From contig OX359282.1 of NCBI GenBank assembly GCA_947179155.2, positions 19,307,510 to 19,371,509 of the forward strand: a stretch of 64,000 bases of DNA. The letters are read 5' to 3'. Origin of the DNA: Hedera helix (taxonomy: Eukaryota; Streptophyta; Magnoliopsida; Apiales; Araliaceae). Positions 35,601 through 43,882 of the stretch are shown here, piece after piece. The notes beneath the pieces were generated by a model that was not told the DNA's origin, did not search any database, and saw only the letters and a list, made by a program, of their open reading frames with translations. The translations under genes were made by a program, and so were the position numbers. Position 1 is the first letter of the stretch. Each line of letters starts with the position of its first letter.

Positions 35601-36259
35601 ACTGGTAAACTCTATAAAACTAAAATCCCCACTTCCTCCAATGTCCCCTAGAAACCTTTTGTCCACTACCAAATCTTAGGCCTTCACCATTACTGAGCTT
35701 AAACACGTAGCCTGAGAGTCCTTGCATCTAACTGTCTCCTAGTTAGCAACAATAGCAGCTCCTACAATCTGACTTTGTCCCACAAACGCAATCCGGGTGA
35801 AGGGTATGGTATCACCAAAGACAGCCCCAAATGTGTAGGCAACACAAAGTCAACCTTATAAACAAAGTCACCACACGAAACTAAAAAAAAATTATATCAT
35901 GCTCCAGAATCTATAATATAAAACAGAGCGGCTCAAATTCCAATACTTTAACATCCAACGGCCTCAAATCAATTTAGCCTTCAACATCCAATGGCCTTAA
36001 ATCAATTTTGGCTTCAACATCCAACGGTCACTAATCTATTTCTCATTCCCCCCCCCCACCCACCTACCCACCCACCCCCAATTCAACATGTTTTTTTCAA
36101 AAATCTATCCACTCACATTTCCCGCCAAAATCAAATTTACCACTGTACTTGTTATTGTTATTATTATTGTTATTATTACTATTATTATAATAATTATTAA
36201 TAATAATACTATTATTATTATTATTGGTGGTGGTGGTGGTGGTGGTGGTGGTAGTGGTA

Positions 36260-36334
<75 letters not shown>

Positions 36335-39300
36335 ATTATAATTATAATTATATAAAAAAAATTGAACATAAACAACATGGGTCACCCTTTTAGCATTGAC
36401 ATCATTTTCTTGTTTTTCGGGTATTGCGGTCGTTATGTTTCCACATGCAAATTGATTTGGGCGGGAAATCACAGGAACAGTTCAGATTCATTCTAATTGA
36501 TTTATAAGTTATTTTAGGTTGCAAAGAGTCTTTAGGTAATAGAGTATTTTTGAAATTTTAATCTACGCCGTGCCTTCAGGCAATGGCAATTATGTGTCAT
36601 CTCTTTGATGTTTTTGCGGGCTATGTTGAGAGCAACTATTGTAGTAGGCTTTGACTCATGGTATGAGAATCCTTTGTCCAATTTCAAGAAAAAATGTTAT
36701 GGTGATGCGATTTAGTTGGTGTTATGACAATACTTTTTTGTTTAGATTTAGAGGGCTCATTTTATACTTTTGAGTATATATGCAAAAACCTTTCTTTTAG
36801 ATTTTTCTATCTTTTTTTCCTTCATAGGATCCCACCAAATAGCTTGCAATACTACCATTTTTCATAGAAAATACTGTTCATAGATCATATTGATCGACGG
36901 TTAGAGATACTGGAGGCAAATAAATGCCGTTAAACTTCTCATTCTGTTTTGTTAATAAAGAAAATGTGTGTGGGATACCCGAAAACACTATATTACACAA
37001 ATTTGAGCTCGCTATCGTTAATCAATTAATTGCTCAAACTGTCAGGAACTAATTTTAAGTTGGGAATGAGTAGTACACTAATGTTTACTTAAAAAAGAAA
37101 CTATGACTGGATTGAGTATTAATCTTTTTGTATTAATTGTTGGACTCTCAGTTTTATTATGAAACTGATAGTCCACAATAGTTTTAGATTTTTCAATCTA
37201 GAAATATTGGATACAGTACTCAACTATTATATTAGTTGCACCGTGCCTTCAGGCACGGGTTATCCCTAGTTGTACTGATATAAGGTGTTAGCTAGACCAA
37301 CTCATAAAATCTACCCATAGTAGTAAGAGAGACATGGTAGCAGATACCGAAGGGGTTTTTATTACAGTTATGGGGAGGCTAAATCCACATCGCTAGAGCA
37401 AACCCTCAAGAATGAAGTAGCTAACATATAAAGTACTATGGAAACTAGCCTAAAAACCCATGCATTTTTATTCAATGTTTGTCAAGACCATCATAAAAGC
37501 CTAACTACAAATACATAATGTCTTCAATAAACTTCAAGAATCAACTGCAACCAGCTTTGGATGCCAGTTTTCAATATAATACCAATTAATATAGAATTAA
37601 GTAAAATAGTACTTGCTAAAGATGTAAAGCTTTAATAGAAAAATCAGGACTTCTAAACAAACAATCCAACCTCAGTGGCAATTATCAATCCAAAAGATAC
37701 CTCGCACGGTTTTGTAGGAAATCAACTAAGGCCTCCTCCATAGAGAGAACAAGGTGCTTGCAAGGAAGATTGTCCTTAATAAGAAAAGCTAACTCTTCAA
37801 CCTGCCTTTTAAAAATACTGATGTTATGAAAATAAGAGGATGAGACAAAAACTCATACCGAAATAATGTTAATAAGGTAAGGCGGAGAGCTCAATTTATT
37901 ATATACAGATTTAACATAATTGGAAGTTATCTTCAACCAAAAATTATGTAGCAGACCACCGAATATTTTACATGTACTTCGTACTTCATGTGGTAGGACA
38001 TCAGTTGATCTAGTAATATGGTTTCAGATGAGTAACATCATTGATGATCAGTGGGCATTCATAAGACCCATAAGATTGGAAACTAATAAAAGGTCTGCAA
38101 TATTACCAAAATAATTACCAACAGAACTAGCAATAAACTAATCAGTACTAGCAAAACCAAATAAATCAAGATGAAGCAAGCATATTGGAAGAATTTATAA
38201 TGTAGTCTTCGGATTTGAGAATAGATAAATATAGCAAAATTCCACTGATAACCCATACGAGTTGGAAAAATAAACCTGACCACCATATGTGCATGTTTAC
38301 ATTGTTTAGTAGCCAACTCATCTAAAAGCTTAAACTTGTTAGAAAGAGGTACCACCAATGTATATCATATCTAATACACCAATTACCCAACATTCATTAC
38401 ACAACATGCATATTCAACTAATTTCCCTTGTATAACTGTTGATTTCATTTTATTTGTGCTTTGCAACATTCATAATGGGTAACGTAAAACACTGTGATGT
38501 GAACCAACATATGAGTGCATCGGAAGCATATCCTAATAATTAAAACCGTGCAGGTCAATTCTTTTTATCCTACTAATCTTATTTCTATGCAACGAACATG
38601 TATGGTGTTTCTCTTTTCACTTTACTCAGCCTCATAGGTAACAAACATATTACTTAGAGGTACATGATTTTTTACATAGGTGAAGATTTTCATTAGAAAG
38701 ATATAGAGCGGGAAAGGAGGAAGATACATCCTCCAAACATAAAAATATAATAACAATAAAAAAAAGAACAACAGCCATCCAATCACCTATATAGATATGA
38801 TAAAGCAATACCACTCCTCCCAAAAATACACTCCTGGCTGAGGTACACAATGAACTGAGGAAAAAGACCCCTATCTCAACAAAAAAAAGAAAAAAGAAGT
38901 AAAGCTATGCCATCTACAATATAGACATTTCTCTCTGCAAAAATGCCCCAAAGATGACCAGATGCCAAATACCCTTGGCCTTATAGAAATTTCAAGGAAG
39001 TGTTAACAAGATGGAGGTGCAAAGACTTGAGATATCAAAGTCATTGGCAATTTTGACGCGGGTGAGTCATCTATAATCCACACATCCTTTTAAGTTATTT
39101 CTCCCTCTCTAACACACACATACGCCTTGTGCGATAGAGAGTGAGATTCATCAGGAAATTTCCATAACCACTTCCTGAAAAAATACATGGTCTCAACAAC
39201 AAGGTTCCCAAGCCCCCTCAAATGGCCCCACTGAACAAGTCCCCTGTAAGGATGCAACCAACTGATCTCTCCAACCACAACCTACCCTGACAACAAAGAC

Positions 39301-39558
39301 TTCCAGTTCCACATCTAATTTTTCTAATAGTATTAGCCATAAAAACATAATTATCCTAAACAAGAAAGAGCATAAATGAGGACATGATTGGATCAAAGTA
39401 ATCTGACCACATAGAAGATGTAGACACCCTTCTAATTAACTAACCACACCATCTTGTTGGCATTCAAACAATATGTACAAGTTTAACAATAAGCAAAAGA
39501 ATGACAGTTACAGAGTCAGAGAGATCAGGACTATATTACTCAATTTGCATAATTAGCA

Positions 39559-39590
<32 letters not shown>

Positions 39591-39924
39591 AAAAGTCCTC
39601 AATTGGCTACAGGAAAACAACCTTTTCATCTTACACATACTATAGAAGTTAAATTAAGTTCCTTGTTTCTTAAAGTCAAATTTTAAAATAAAATAAAATA
39701 GTAAGCATAAATTCGTATTGAGCGGAACACAAATATTCAGGAATGTTTATGCATGAATTAAAAAATTAGTCAGTGAACTTAAATTTTTTAAAAAGAGTAG
39801 ATATTAAGCTTTGTAAACTATTGAATTAAACTGAATTGCCACAGGTACATTGATATATAGAGAGGGATATAAAGAATATAAAGAGAAGAGTAATACCAAC
39901 CATTGCGAATTGGGTGAGACTCAT
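20683..39924 (-). CDS. R3H-SUZ domain protein, six exons, complete
   Basis: Exons in coding order: 39924-39901, 37801-37701, 28837-28760, 28599-28528, 23004-22907, 21242-20683; all introns are GT-AG and the 933-base reading frame stays open to TGA, giving 310 residues. Residues about 27-92 form an R3H domain with 'ELEPMNSYSRLLLHRLADIF'; the defining Arg and His are R57 and H61. Residues about 131-152 are a SUZ-type motif, 'SLEEREAAYLAARQRIF'. R3H and SUZ domains bind single-stranded nucleic acid, usually RNA, so a cytoplasmic or nuclear RNA-binding role is expected; targets are unknown. The start 'MSLTQFAMVEEL' matches the conserved beginning of plant R3H proteins as I remember them. The C-terminal half (after about residue 160) is hydrophilic and probably disordered. 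Two introns are expanded by mobile elements (8.9 kb and 5.5 kb). No frame damage is seen; expression is not proven. Confidence 0.88.
21243..22906 (-). other. Intron 5 of the R3H gene
   Basis: Starts with donor GTAATG at 22906 and ends with acceptor TTTTCAG at 21243. It includes a (TTA/TTG)n microsatellite at about 21305-21370. Two adjacent ~110-base near-repeats occur at about 21690-21790 and 21815-21915 ('ACATTCTAAAATC' type words). No insertion with clear ends was seen. Confidence 0.6.
23875..26025 (-). mobile_element. Small LTR retrotransposon in intron 4 (TSD AAGGT)
   Basis: A complete non-autonomous element on the minus strand, between copies of AAGGT (23870-23874 and 26026-26030). Its 5' LTR is 25280-26025 and its 3' LTR 23875-24377. 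Both start TGATACGG on the minus strand; the 5' LTR ends CTACATCA and the 3' LTR ends CTATGTCA. A primer-binding site resembling tRNA-Met's (TGATATCTGAGCCC, 25263-25276) follows the 5' LTR. The 902-base interior has no intact gag or pol. The same family forms the plus-strand array at 31077-34242. The 5' LTR is 243 bases longer than the 3' LTR because of a SINE insertion. The element lies antisense to itself but in the same direction as the host gene's transcription. Confidence 0.8.
25660..25905 (-). mobile_element. SINE inserted in the 5' LTR
   Basis: Read on the minus strand, it has box A 'GATAGCCTAGTGGTAAAGGC' at its head, a box-B-like 'AAGGTTCTAAAT', and a terminal A run (the T run at 25660-25666 on the plus strand). 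The length agrees with the 243-base excess of the host LTR over its partner. Flanking duplications are imperfect, so the exact borders are uncertain by about 10 bases. Confidence 0.6.
26031..28440. repeat. Dispersed repeat family in direct and inverted copies
   Basis: A unit with the landmarks 'GTAGAGTTGAGACCTTATAT', 'CACATGTT(C/T)TAATAT', 'GGTATTTCAGTCTCTCC', 'ATCAATACCAAAAGGATGTG' and 'GATACCATTTATAAAGAGTC' occurs at about 26440-26665, again at about 26700-26830 and, in part, at 27180-27545. Inverted copies of its 'TATATAAGGTCTTAACTTTA' end appear near 28025-28090 and 28345-28400. I cannot name the element. No ORF is credible. This lies in intron 4 of the R3H gene. Confidence 0.45.
27265..27521. 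mobile_element. Stowaway-type MITE, 257 bp, TA duplication
   Basis: The termini CTTCCTATATTCCAAATTAT and, inverted, CTTCGTTCTAAATCATAAG form imperfect inverted repeats with an AT-rich interior. TA flanks both ends (27263-27264 and 27522-27523). The related repeat unit at about 26617-26660 has the same flank without the insertion and only one TA, confirming the boundaries. Confidence 0.75.
28838..31071 (-). other. Intron 2 of the R3H gene, proximal part
   Basis: Contains no exon that fits the R3H frame. A region at 29760-30060 resembles a Copia LTR, with a TATATAAATGG box at about 29935 and a leader-like pyrimidine-rich tail, but ends were not defined. A microscopic retroposition scar is at 30329-30374. 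Confidence 0.4.
30329..30374. mobile_element. 14-base retroposed insert with 16-bp duplication
   Basis: The 16-mer ATATATTAGGAACTTT at 30329-30344 is repeated exactly at 30359-30374, separated by nine T and GACAA. Read on the minus strand this is TTGTC plus an A tail between target-site duplications, the footprint of target-primed reverse transcription that copied almost only the poly(A) tail. Confidence 0.6.
31705..31875 (+). repeat. ~32-bp minisatellite in the array interior
   Basis: Units with the pattern CCCCCAAGTTTCTGA-AATTTTCAATTCA recur about four to five times here and again at 33085-33285 in the second interior. This is the most distinctive sequence of the element interior outside the relic frames. 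Confidence 0.65.
31880..32471 (+). pseudogene. Relic frame in interior 1 of the array
   Basis: An open frame (about 31931-32215) contains 'WRGRLSRIEESIAIL' and ends in a stop. A later frame to 32471 has 'KTHGRVFLKGEEN'. The same two blocks occur in interior 2 and, partly, in the minus-strand copy at 24375-24450. The repeated conservation suggests descent from one coding region, possibly gag-like, but I do not recognise a known gag motif. Confidence 0.4.
33290..33872 (+). pseudogene. Relic frame in interior 2 of the array
   Basis: Homologue of the relic frame in interior 1. The N-terminal block 'WRGRLSRIEESIAILSAN' is followed by a stop at about 33476. The second block runs in 33617-33898 with 'SPKIWFIIFRYFKTHGRV'. 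Small deletions distinguish the two interiors. Confidence 0.4.
34248..35909 (-). other. Intron 2 of the R3H gene, middle part
   Basis: No exon and no element with defined ends. A short (TA)n run lies at about 35208-35225. The open frame at 34360-34662 is compositionally plain and has no recognisable motif. Confidence 0.4.
35910..37269 (+). mobile_element. Non-autonomous Helitron, 1,360 bp
   Basis: The 5' end is A|TC followed by TATAATATAAAACAGAGCGG. The 3' end is a perfect 8-bp-stem hairpin CCGTGCCT-tc-AGGCACGG (37241-37258), eleven bases, then CTAG|T. Insertion between A and T, TC start, subterminal hairpin and CTRR end are the diagnostic Helitron signature. There is no Rep-helicase. A degenerate copy of the same hairpin lies inside at 36568-36586. 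It is in intron 2 of the R3H gene. Confidence 0.8.
36146..36352. repeat. Compound triplet microsatellite inside the Helitron
   Basis: (TTA)n, (GGT)n, (TAA)n and (TTA)n follow one another. The TAA and TTA blocks are complementary, so a long hairpin could form. Apparent ORFs of poly-Asn, poly-Tyr and poly-Ile are artefacts of this repeat. Confidence 0.85.
37270..37700 (-). other. Intron 2 of the R3H gene, distal part
   Basis: From the Helitron 3' end to the GTATCT donor of exon 2 (on the minus strand at 37700-37695). No feature stands out. Confidence 0.5.
37802..39900 (-). other. Intron 1 of the R3H gene
   Basis: Begins with donor GTTGGT at 39900 and ends at the acceptor AAAAGGCAG at 37802. 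A run of about 20 C followed by 14 A is at 39561-39594. A 91-codon minus-strand frame (38358-38083) is open, but does not join the R3H frame and shows no domain. Confidence 0.5.
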
Positions 39925-40205
39925 TTTGAAGAGAGAAAACCCAGAAGATAATAATGGTTGTCTTGGATGAAACCCTAGATTTATGATTCGACTTTTCAAT
40001 TGTGCGTTTTACGACTTTTCTGTTTATTCGGTTTATTATAGTTGCGGCTTTTAAACTAGAATCCCCTGTTGGTTTAAACGATATCGTATTTACAACAATA
40101 GAAACGGTTAAATCACCTTCTTTCCAAGGGAGAGAGCGGTGCGGATTGATGAGTATTTGCAACCGCATGTGCATGTATATATGTATGAAGACTATATTTA
40201 AAAAT
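39925..40205 (-). promoter_or_regulatory. R3H gene 5' leader and likely promoter
   Basis: Upstream of the ATG at 39924 the minus strand has a pyrimidine-rich leader with the common plant 5'-UTR phrase CTAGGGTTTCATCC, and a TATA-like TTTAAATATAG near 40193-40203. Spacing would give a leader of about 240 bases. The 140-codon frame across this region is not supported as a protein. Confidence 0.45.
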
Positions 40206-40579
40206 CGCGCCACGTAGCTACACCACATCATACCGCGCACTTTGGATGCAATGCGAATGAGGTGTGAGGTGGGGATATGATGATAAATGCGAATACAATA
40301 ATTTTTAAATTTTTAGACATAAATAATTATCAAAAATTTATTCATCAAGATAACAAATAAAAATACAATGACATATTTATAGTTGTCATTAAAGGAGGTT
40401 AACAACAAATAAGTTTGATAATTTATCACAATTATCGTGTATAATAAAATATTACACAACTTTAGTCAACTAGTAAATTCTGATATAAAATGTAACATTA
40501 ACTTTTAAGCTACAAAAACAGTAAAAGAAAAGTTTCAACAAAAATACTCAGGTTATTTGAATTCAAATCATATCAATAC

Positions 40580-40582
<3 letters not shown>
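40206..40582. other. Intergenic AT-rich DNA
   Basis: No coding frame or repeat with ends was seen upstream of the R3H gene. Confidence 0.5.

Positions 40583-40652
<70 letters not shown>
40583..40652. repeat. (TA)n microsatellite, about 70 bases
   Basis: Uninterrupted AT dinucleotides over about 35 repeats. Confidence 0.95.
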
Positions 40653-40655
<3 letters not shown>

Positions 40656-41019
40656 GAGTTAGCTCAGTTGGTCTCTCTCTAGAAGTTAACTTGGTTGGTT
40701 ATCTTCTTCTCCTCTCTCACACAAATAACAAATTGATCAATCTATTTTCTCGAATCTCAATAAACATCGATCTCGGATAGTTTTGCCGAGTATTTTCATC
40801 TCTTCATCTCCTCTACTATACAAAAGGGTTGGTATTTCTCTAAAAATTTCCTCAAATTCTGTATTTTGATCTATTCCTCTCTCGATTTCGATGAATATCA
40901 TTCTCACTCTATTCGTTGGACCAATCTTCATTTTTTCATCTTTTTTTCACTGTTAAGAATTCATACTGTTAGTAATCAACTTGGTTAGGTTTATTTTTTA
41001 TAGATTTAATTTTACCAAA

Positions 41020-41155
41020 TCATGTGAAGGTTGATCATCATGAGAGAGTTTTAAATTAATTAATCAAGTACTATATTGAGGAAGAGGGCAAGCGGCAACG
41101 ATGGAGAATTTTGCTCTTCGGTATAATTGAAGCTACTATCATTACTTTGGTTGTA
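41020..41155 (+). pseudogene. Possible membrane-protein exon or relic
   Basis: A plus frame reads 'YYIEEEGKRQRWRILLFGII' and continues hydrophobic as 'EATIITLVV', a basic segment followed by a membrane-type helix. A donor (GTATTT) at about 41157 would join phase-correctly to 54389, where the reading continues 'ATIVIGILLRLAVEFYGF', a second hydrophobic segment. Upstream the same frame is interrupted by TAA at about 41060. I do not recognise the family. The two parts would be separated by the 11.8-kb Copia insertion, so this is likely a relic or wrong. Confidence 0.25.
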
Positions 41156-41940
41156 AGTATTTTAGTAACTATATGAAAAAATATTATCGACTCTTGTTGC
41201 TTATCAAGTTAATGCTTCACCATTAATATAGAAGCATCAGTATATAGATAGAGGTAATTCTTTGAATCCAAAGTTTAATATAACTTGCTTTTGCCTCAAT
41301 TTATTTCATATTTTATCTAAATTTAATACACCAAGTAAAATGTAGTGTACAAGGCATGTTTGATAAAATGCTTGATCGCCACTATATTTGAAAAGTAGTA
41401 CCTGGGGTGATGTGTGTTTGTTTGCATGTTTATTACAAATAATTATGCAACTAATGAAAGTTTGAAATAAGATCGCATTCTCTACTAGGGTATTACATAT
41501 ATATCTCATCTATGTGATTGGAGTATTTCACAAATATAGTAATATATTACTTGTTTTAGATTAATTTCATATGTTATTTAATGGAATGGCACAAAAAAAT
41601 CTTACATAGTAATTTTAACCTTCAATTGTTATTTCTTGGTTGGTTGATTCAAATAGGAGGGTTTCTATTGATTTGTCTTTTCTTTATTTAGTTATAATTT
41701 GCTCTTCTTAGAAAAAAAAAGGTTCCTTCTTATGTTTTACAAATTTTTATTATTAAAGATCTCGAGTATCATGCTGAGTTCATGTTTGTAAGAGTGAAGG
41801 ACATAGTTAAAAGCATGAAAAGAATTGAAATTGAAGATGTATAGCTATGGATAAAAGGATTTACAATTTCTGATATATGATGGTAAATTAACGCGATTTT
41901 ATAAGGCATATGCTCTAGTATGAAGGATTTTTTTTTTTTT
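41156..41940. other. Intergenic or intronic AT-rich DNA
   Basis: No gene, repeat or element end was identified up to the T run beside the foldback MITE. Confidence 0.45.
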
Positions 41941-42171
41941 GGGCTAAATGCATATATGACCCCGAAGTATACATTCGTTCACACATCGTACCCACATGTT
42001 TGAATACTCCCATCTCGCTACCCTTAAGTAAATGTTTCGGTCCCTTCCCAGCCTTCCGACCAATAAAATTATGACACGTGTCATAATTTCATTGGCTCGA
42101 AGGTTAGGAAGGGTCTAAAATGTTTATTTTATAGTACTTTGGGTAGCGGGATGAGAACGTTTAAACATAGG

Positions 42172-43685
42172 TGTTAGTTCCCAATGACACGATAGAAATC
42201 TAGAAGGGGAGGGGGGTTGAATAGATTATTTTAAAAATTTCTTTTATTTAAAAAGATCTTACTTAATTAATTCTTAAACAGAAAGTTTAACACAGCGGAA
42301 TATGATTTAGTTATCCTTTCTTGATATGTTAGAGTAATAATTCAACAAACAATTATATGGCAGATATAGCAAATGAAAGACACAATAAGAAAGACTCTGG
42401 GTTTTAAGTGGTTCAGAGCTCACAAAACTCCTACTCCACTGTTCTGCTCTTCCAGCAGCAAATCCACTAAGGATACTTTTACAATATTTGAATCACTAAG
42501 ATTCCTTCAAGACCCGCAGTCTTGGAACTTTAGTTCACAAAGAACTTTACAAGTCTAACAGACTTGGATACACTAGTTCACAAAGAACTCTTCTGGAGTG
42601 ATGTATATTTGGATGTGCTATTAAGTTGCTTATTAGCTTGAGTTTTCGAAGGACTTAGTAGCAATGCAAGCTTTCTTATCAGTTTGATCTTTTTCACTTC
42701 TTGCGTATATTTTTCTTTTTGTGCAGAGCTATCTTTTGTCTTGCTGATCTTAGTATTTAAGAAGTTAGGGCTTCATTTTTCTTCCCATTGGACCATCTGC
42801 TTGAGCTTGTGGTTCTTTCCGTTAGACCATCTGCTTGAGCTTGTATTTCTTTCCGTTACCTCACAGAGTAGAGCTGCTGTATATTATATTAATATAGTTC
42901 ATTAAAGCTCTGATGAGATTTTATTTGATCTGACCTGTTAGTCCATGGAAGGTTGTTTTTCTTTTTTCCTTTGGGACAGATATGTCAGTCGTAGGTTCCC
43001 ACCAACTTTCATAGAGTCGTTTGGTCCTTCCAAACTATAGGACTGATAGGACACAGTCCTCTGACTTTTCTGTCTTGAAAGTCTTCTTTCTGTTCCATAG
43101 TGCTCTTGGGTCAGTCCCCTGACTTTTCTGACTTTGATCGATTTGCAGAGGCTTCCTTTTTGGTTACTTCAATGAAGATTGAATGCTTGAATAGAATAGC
43201 TCCTGATCTGAGAGTCGTGATGTCTCTTGCCTTTTTGCTCAACGACCTTTTGTGATCAACTCTACGAATATCCTTGCTGACGTGATTGATCTGTAAAGGA
43301 TCATCTCTTACTATCATCGTAGAGTTTACTCAACTGTTAGACTGTTAATCGTAGAGTTCGATTTAAGGTTTCTCGTTAAGAACATAGTCTGTTTGGTCGT
43401 AGAGTCTTCTGGACCAAAATCGTAGAGTCCATTCTACGATTGGTTGCCTTGATCGTAGAGTCTGTTCAAATCGTAGAGTTTCCTTGACAGAAATCGTAGA
43501 GTTCATTCTACGATTTTATTACACCAACAGATCAACCTAACAGTTTTGATCTATCTAAGTCTTAGTACAACACAAAAGACTTTTATACATTTATATCAAG
43601 AGATCAACCTAACAGGTTGATCTTATCTAATACAGCCCTTGTACATTATTTCTTATCATCAAATTTAACCATTCAAAGTTCAACA
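42172..43685 (-). repeat. Copia 3' LTR
   Basis: 1,514 bases, TGTTGAAC...AACTAACA on the minus strand. At 43310-43520 the motif ATCGTAGAGT or its complement occurs about nine times, twice as perfect ATCGTAGA...TCTACGAT palindromes (43419-43440 and 43493-43514). Partner of 52426-53944. Confidence 0.93.
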
Positions 43686-43695
43686 ATCTCCCCTT
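43686..43695 (-). promoter_or_regulatory. Copia polypurine tract
   Basis: AAGGGGAGAT on the minus strand abuts the 3' LTR, the expected plus-strand primer. Confidence 0.8.
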
Positions 43696-43882
43696 ATTTG
43701 ATGATGACAACATAATTAACAGATAGTGATTTGAACACATTAAATAGGCAAAATGCAAGAGTAATTGACTGCCTAATCATACAGTGAGCAGCTGTATTTT
43801 CTAGAGAAAAATATGAATTTTATTGATATTTTAGTCAGTTAATATAATTGAGAAAACAACAGAAAAAGAAAAGAAAAAAAAC

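Noticed and set aside
36088..36472. ORFs rich in Asn, Tyr, Ile or His
   Set aside because: Translations of the triplet microsatellite on both strands.
39561..39594. C20-A14 run as a functional element
   Set aside because: Homopolymer of the kind often mis-sized in sequencing; the same caution applies to the C run near 55586.
39818..40240. 140-codon minus-strand ORF
   Set aside because: Overlaps exon 1 and the leader of the R3H gene in another frame; no domain or coding-type composition.
40653..40700. GTTAGCTCAGTTGGT looks like a tRNA box A
   Set aside because: No anticodon stem, no box B at the right distance and no cloverleaf; a chance match or SINE trace at most.
42684..42905. Twin 73-codon plus-strand ORFs here and at 52942-53163
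   Set aside because: Antisense frames in the two Copia LTRs; duplicated only because the LTRs are.
43111..43317. Twin 68-codon minus-strand ORFs here and at 53369-53575
   Set aside because: LTR sequence with no known protein motif.
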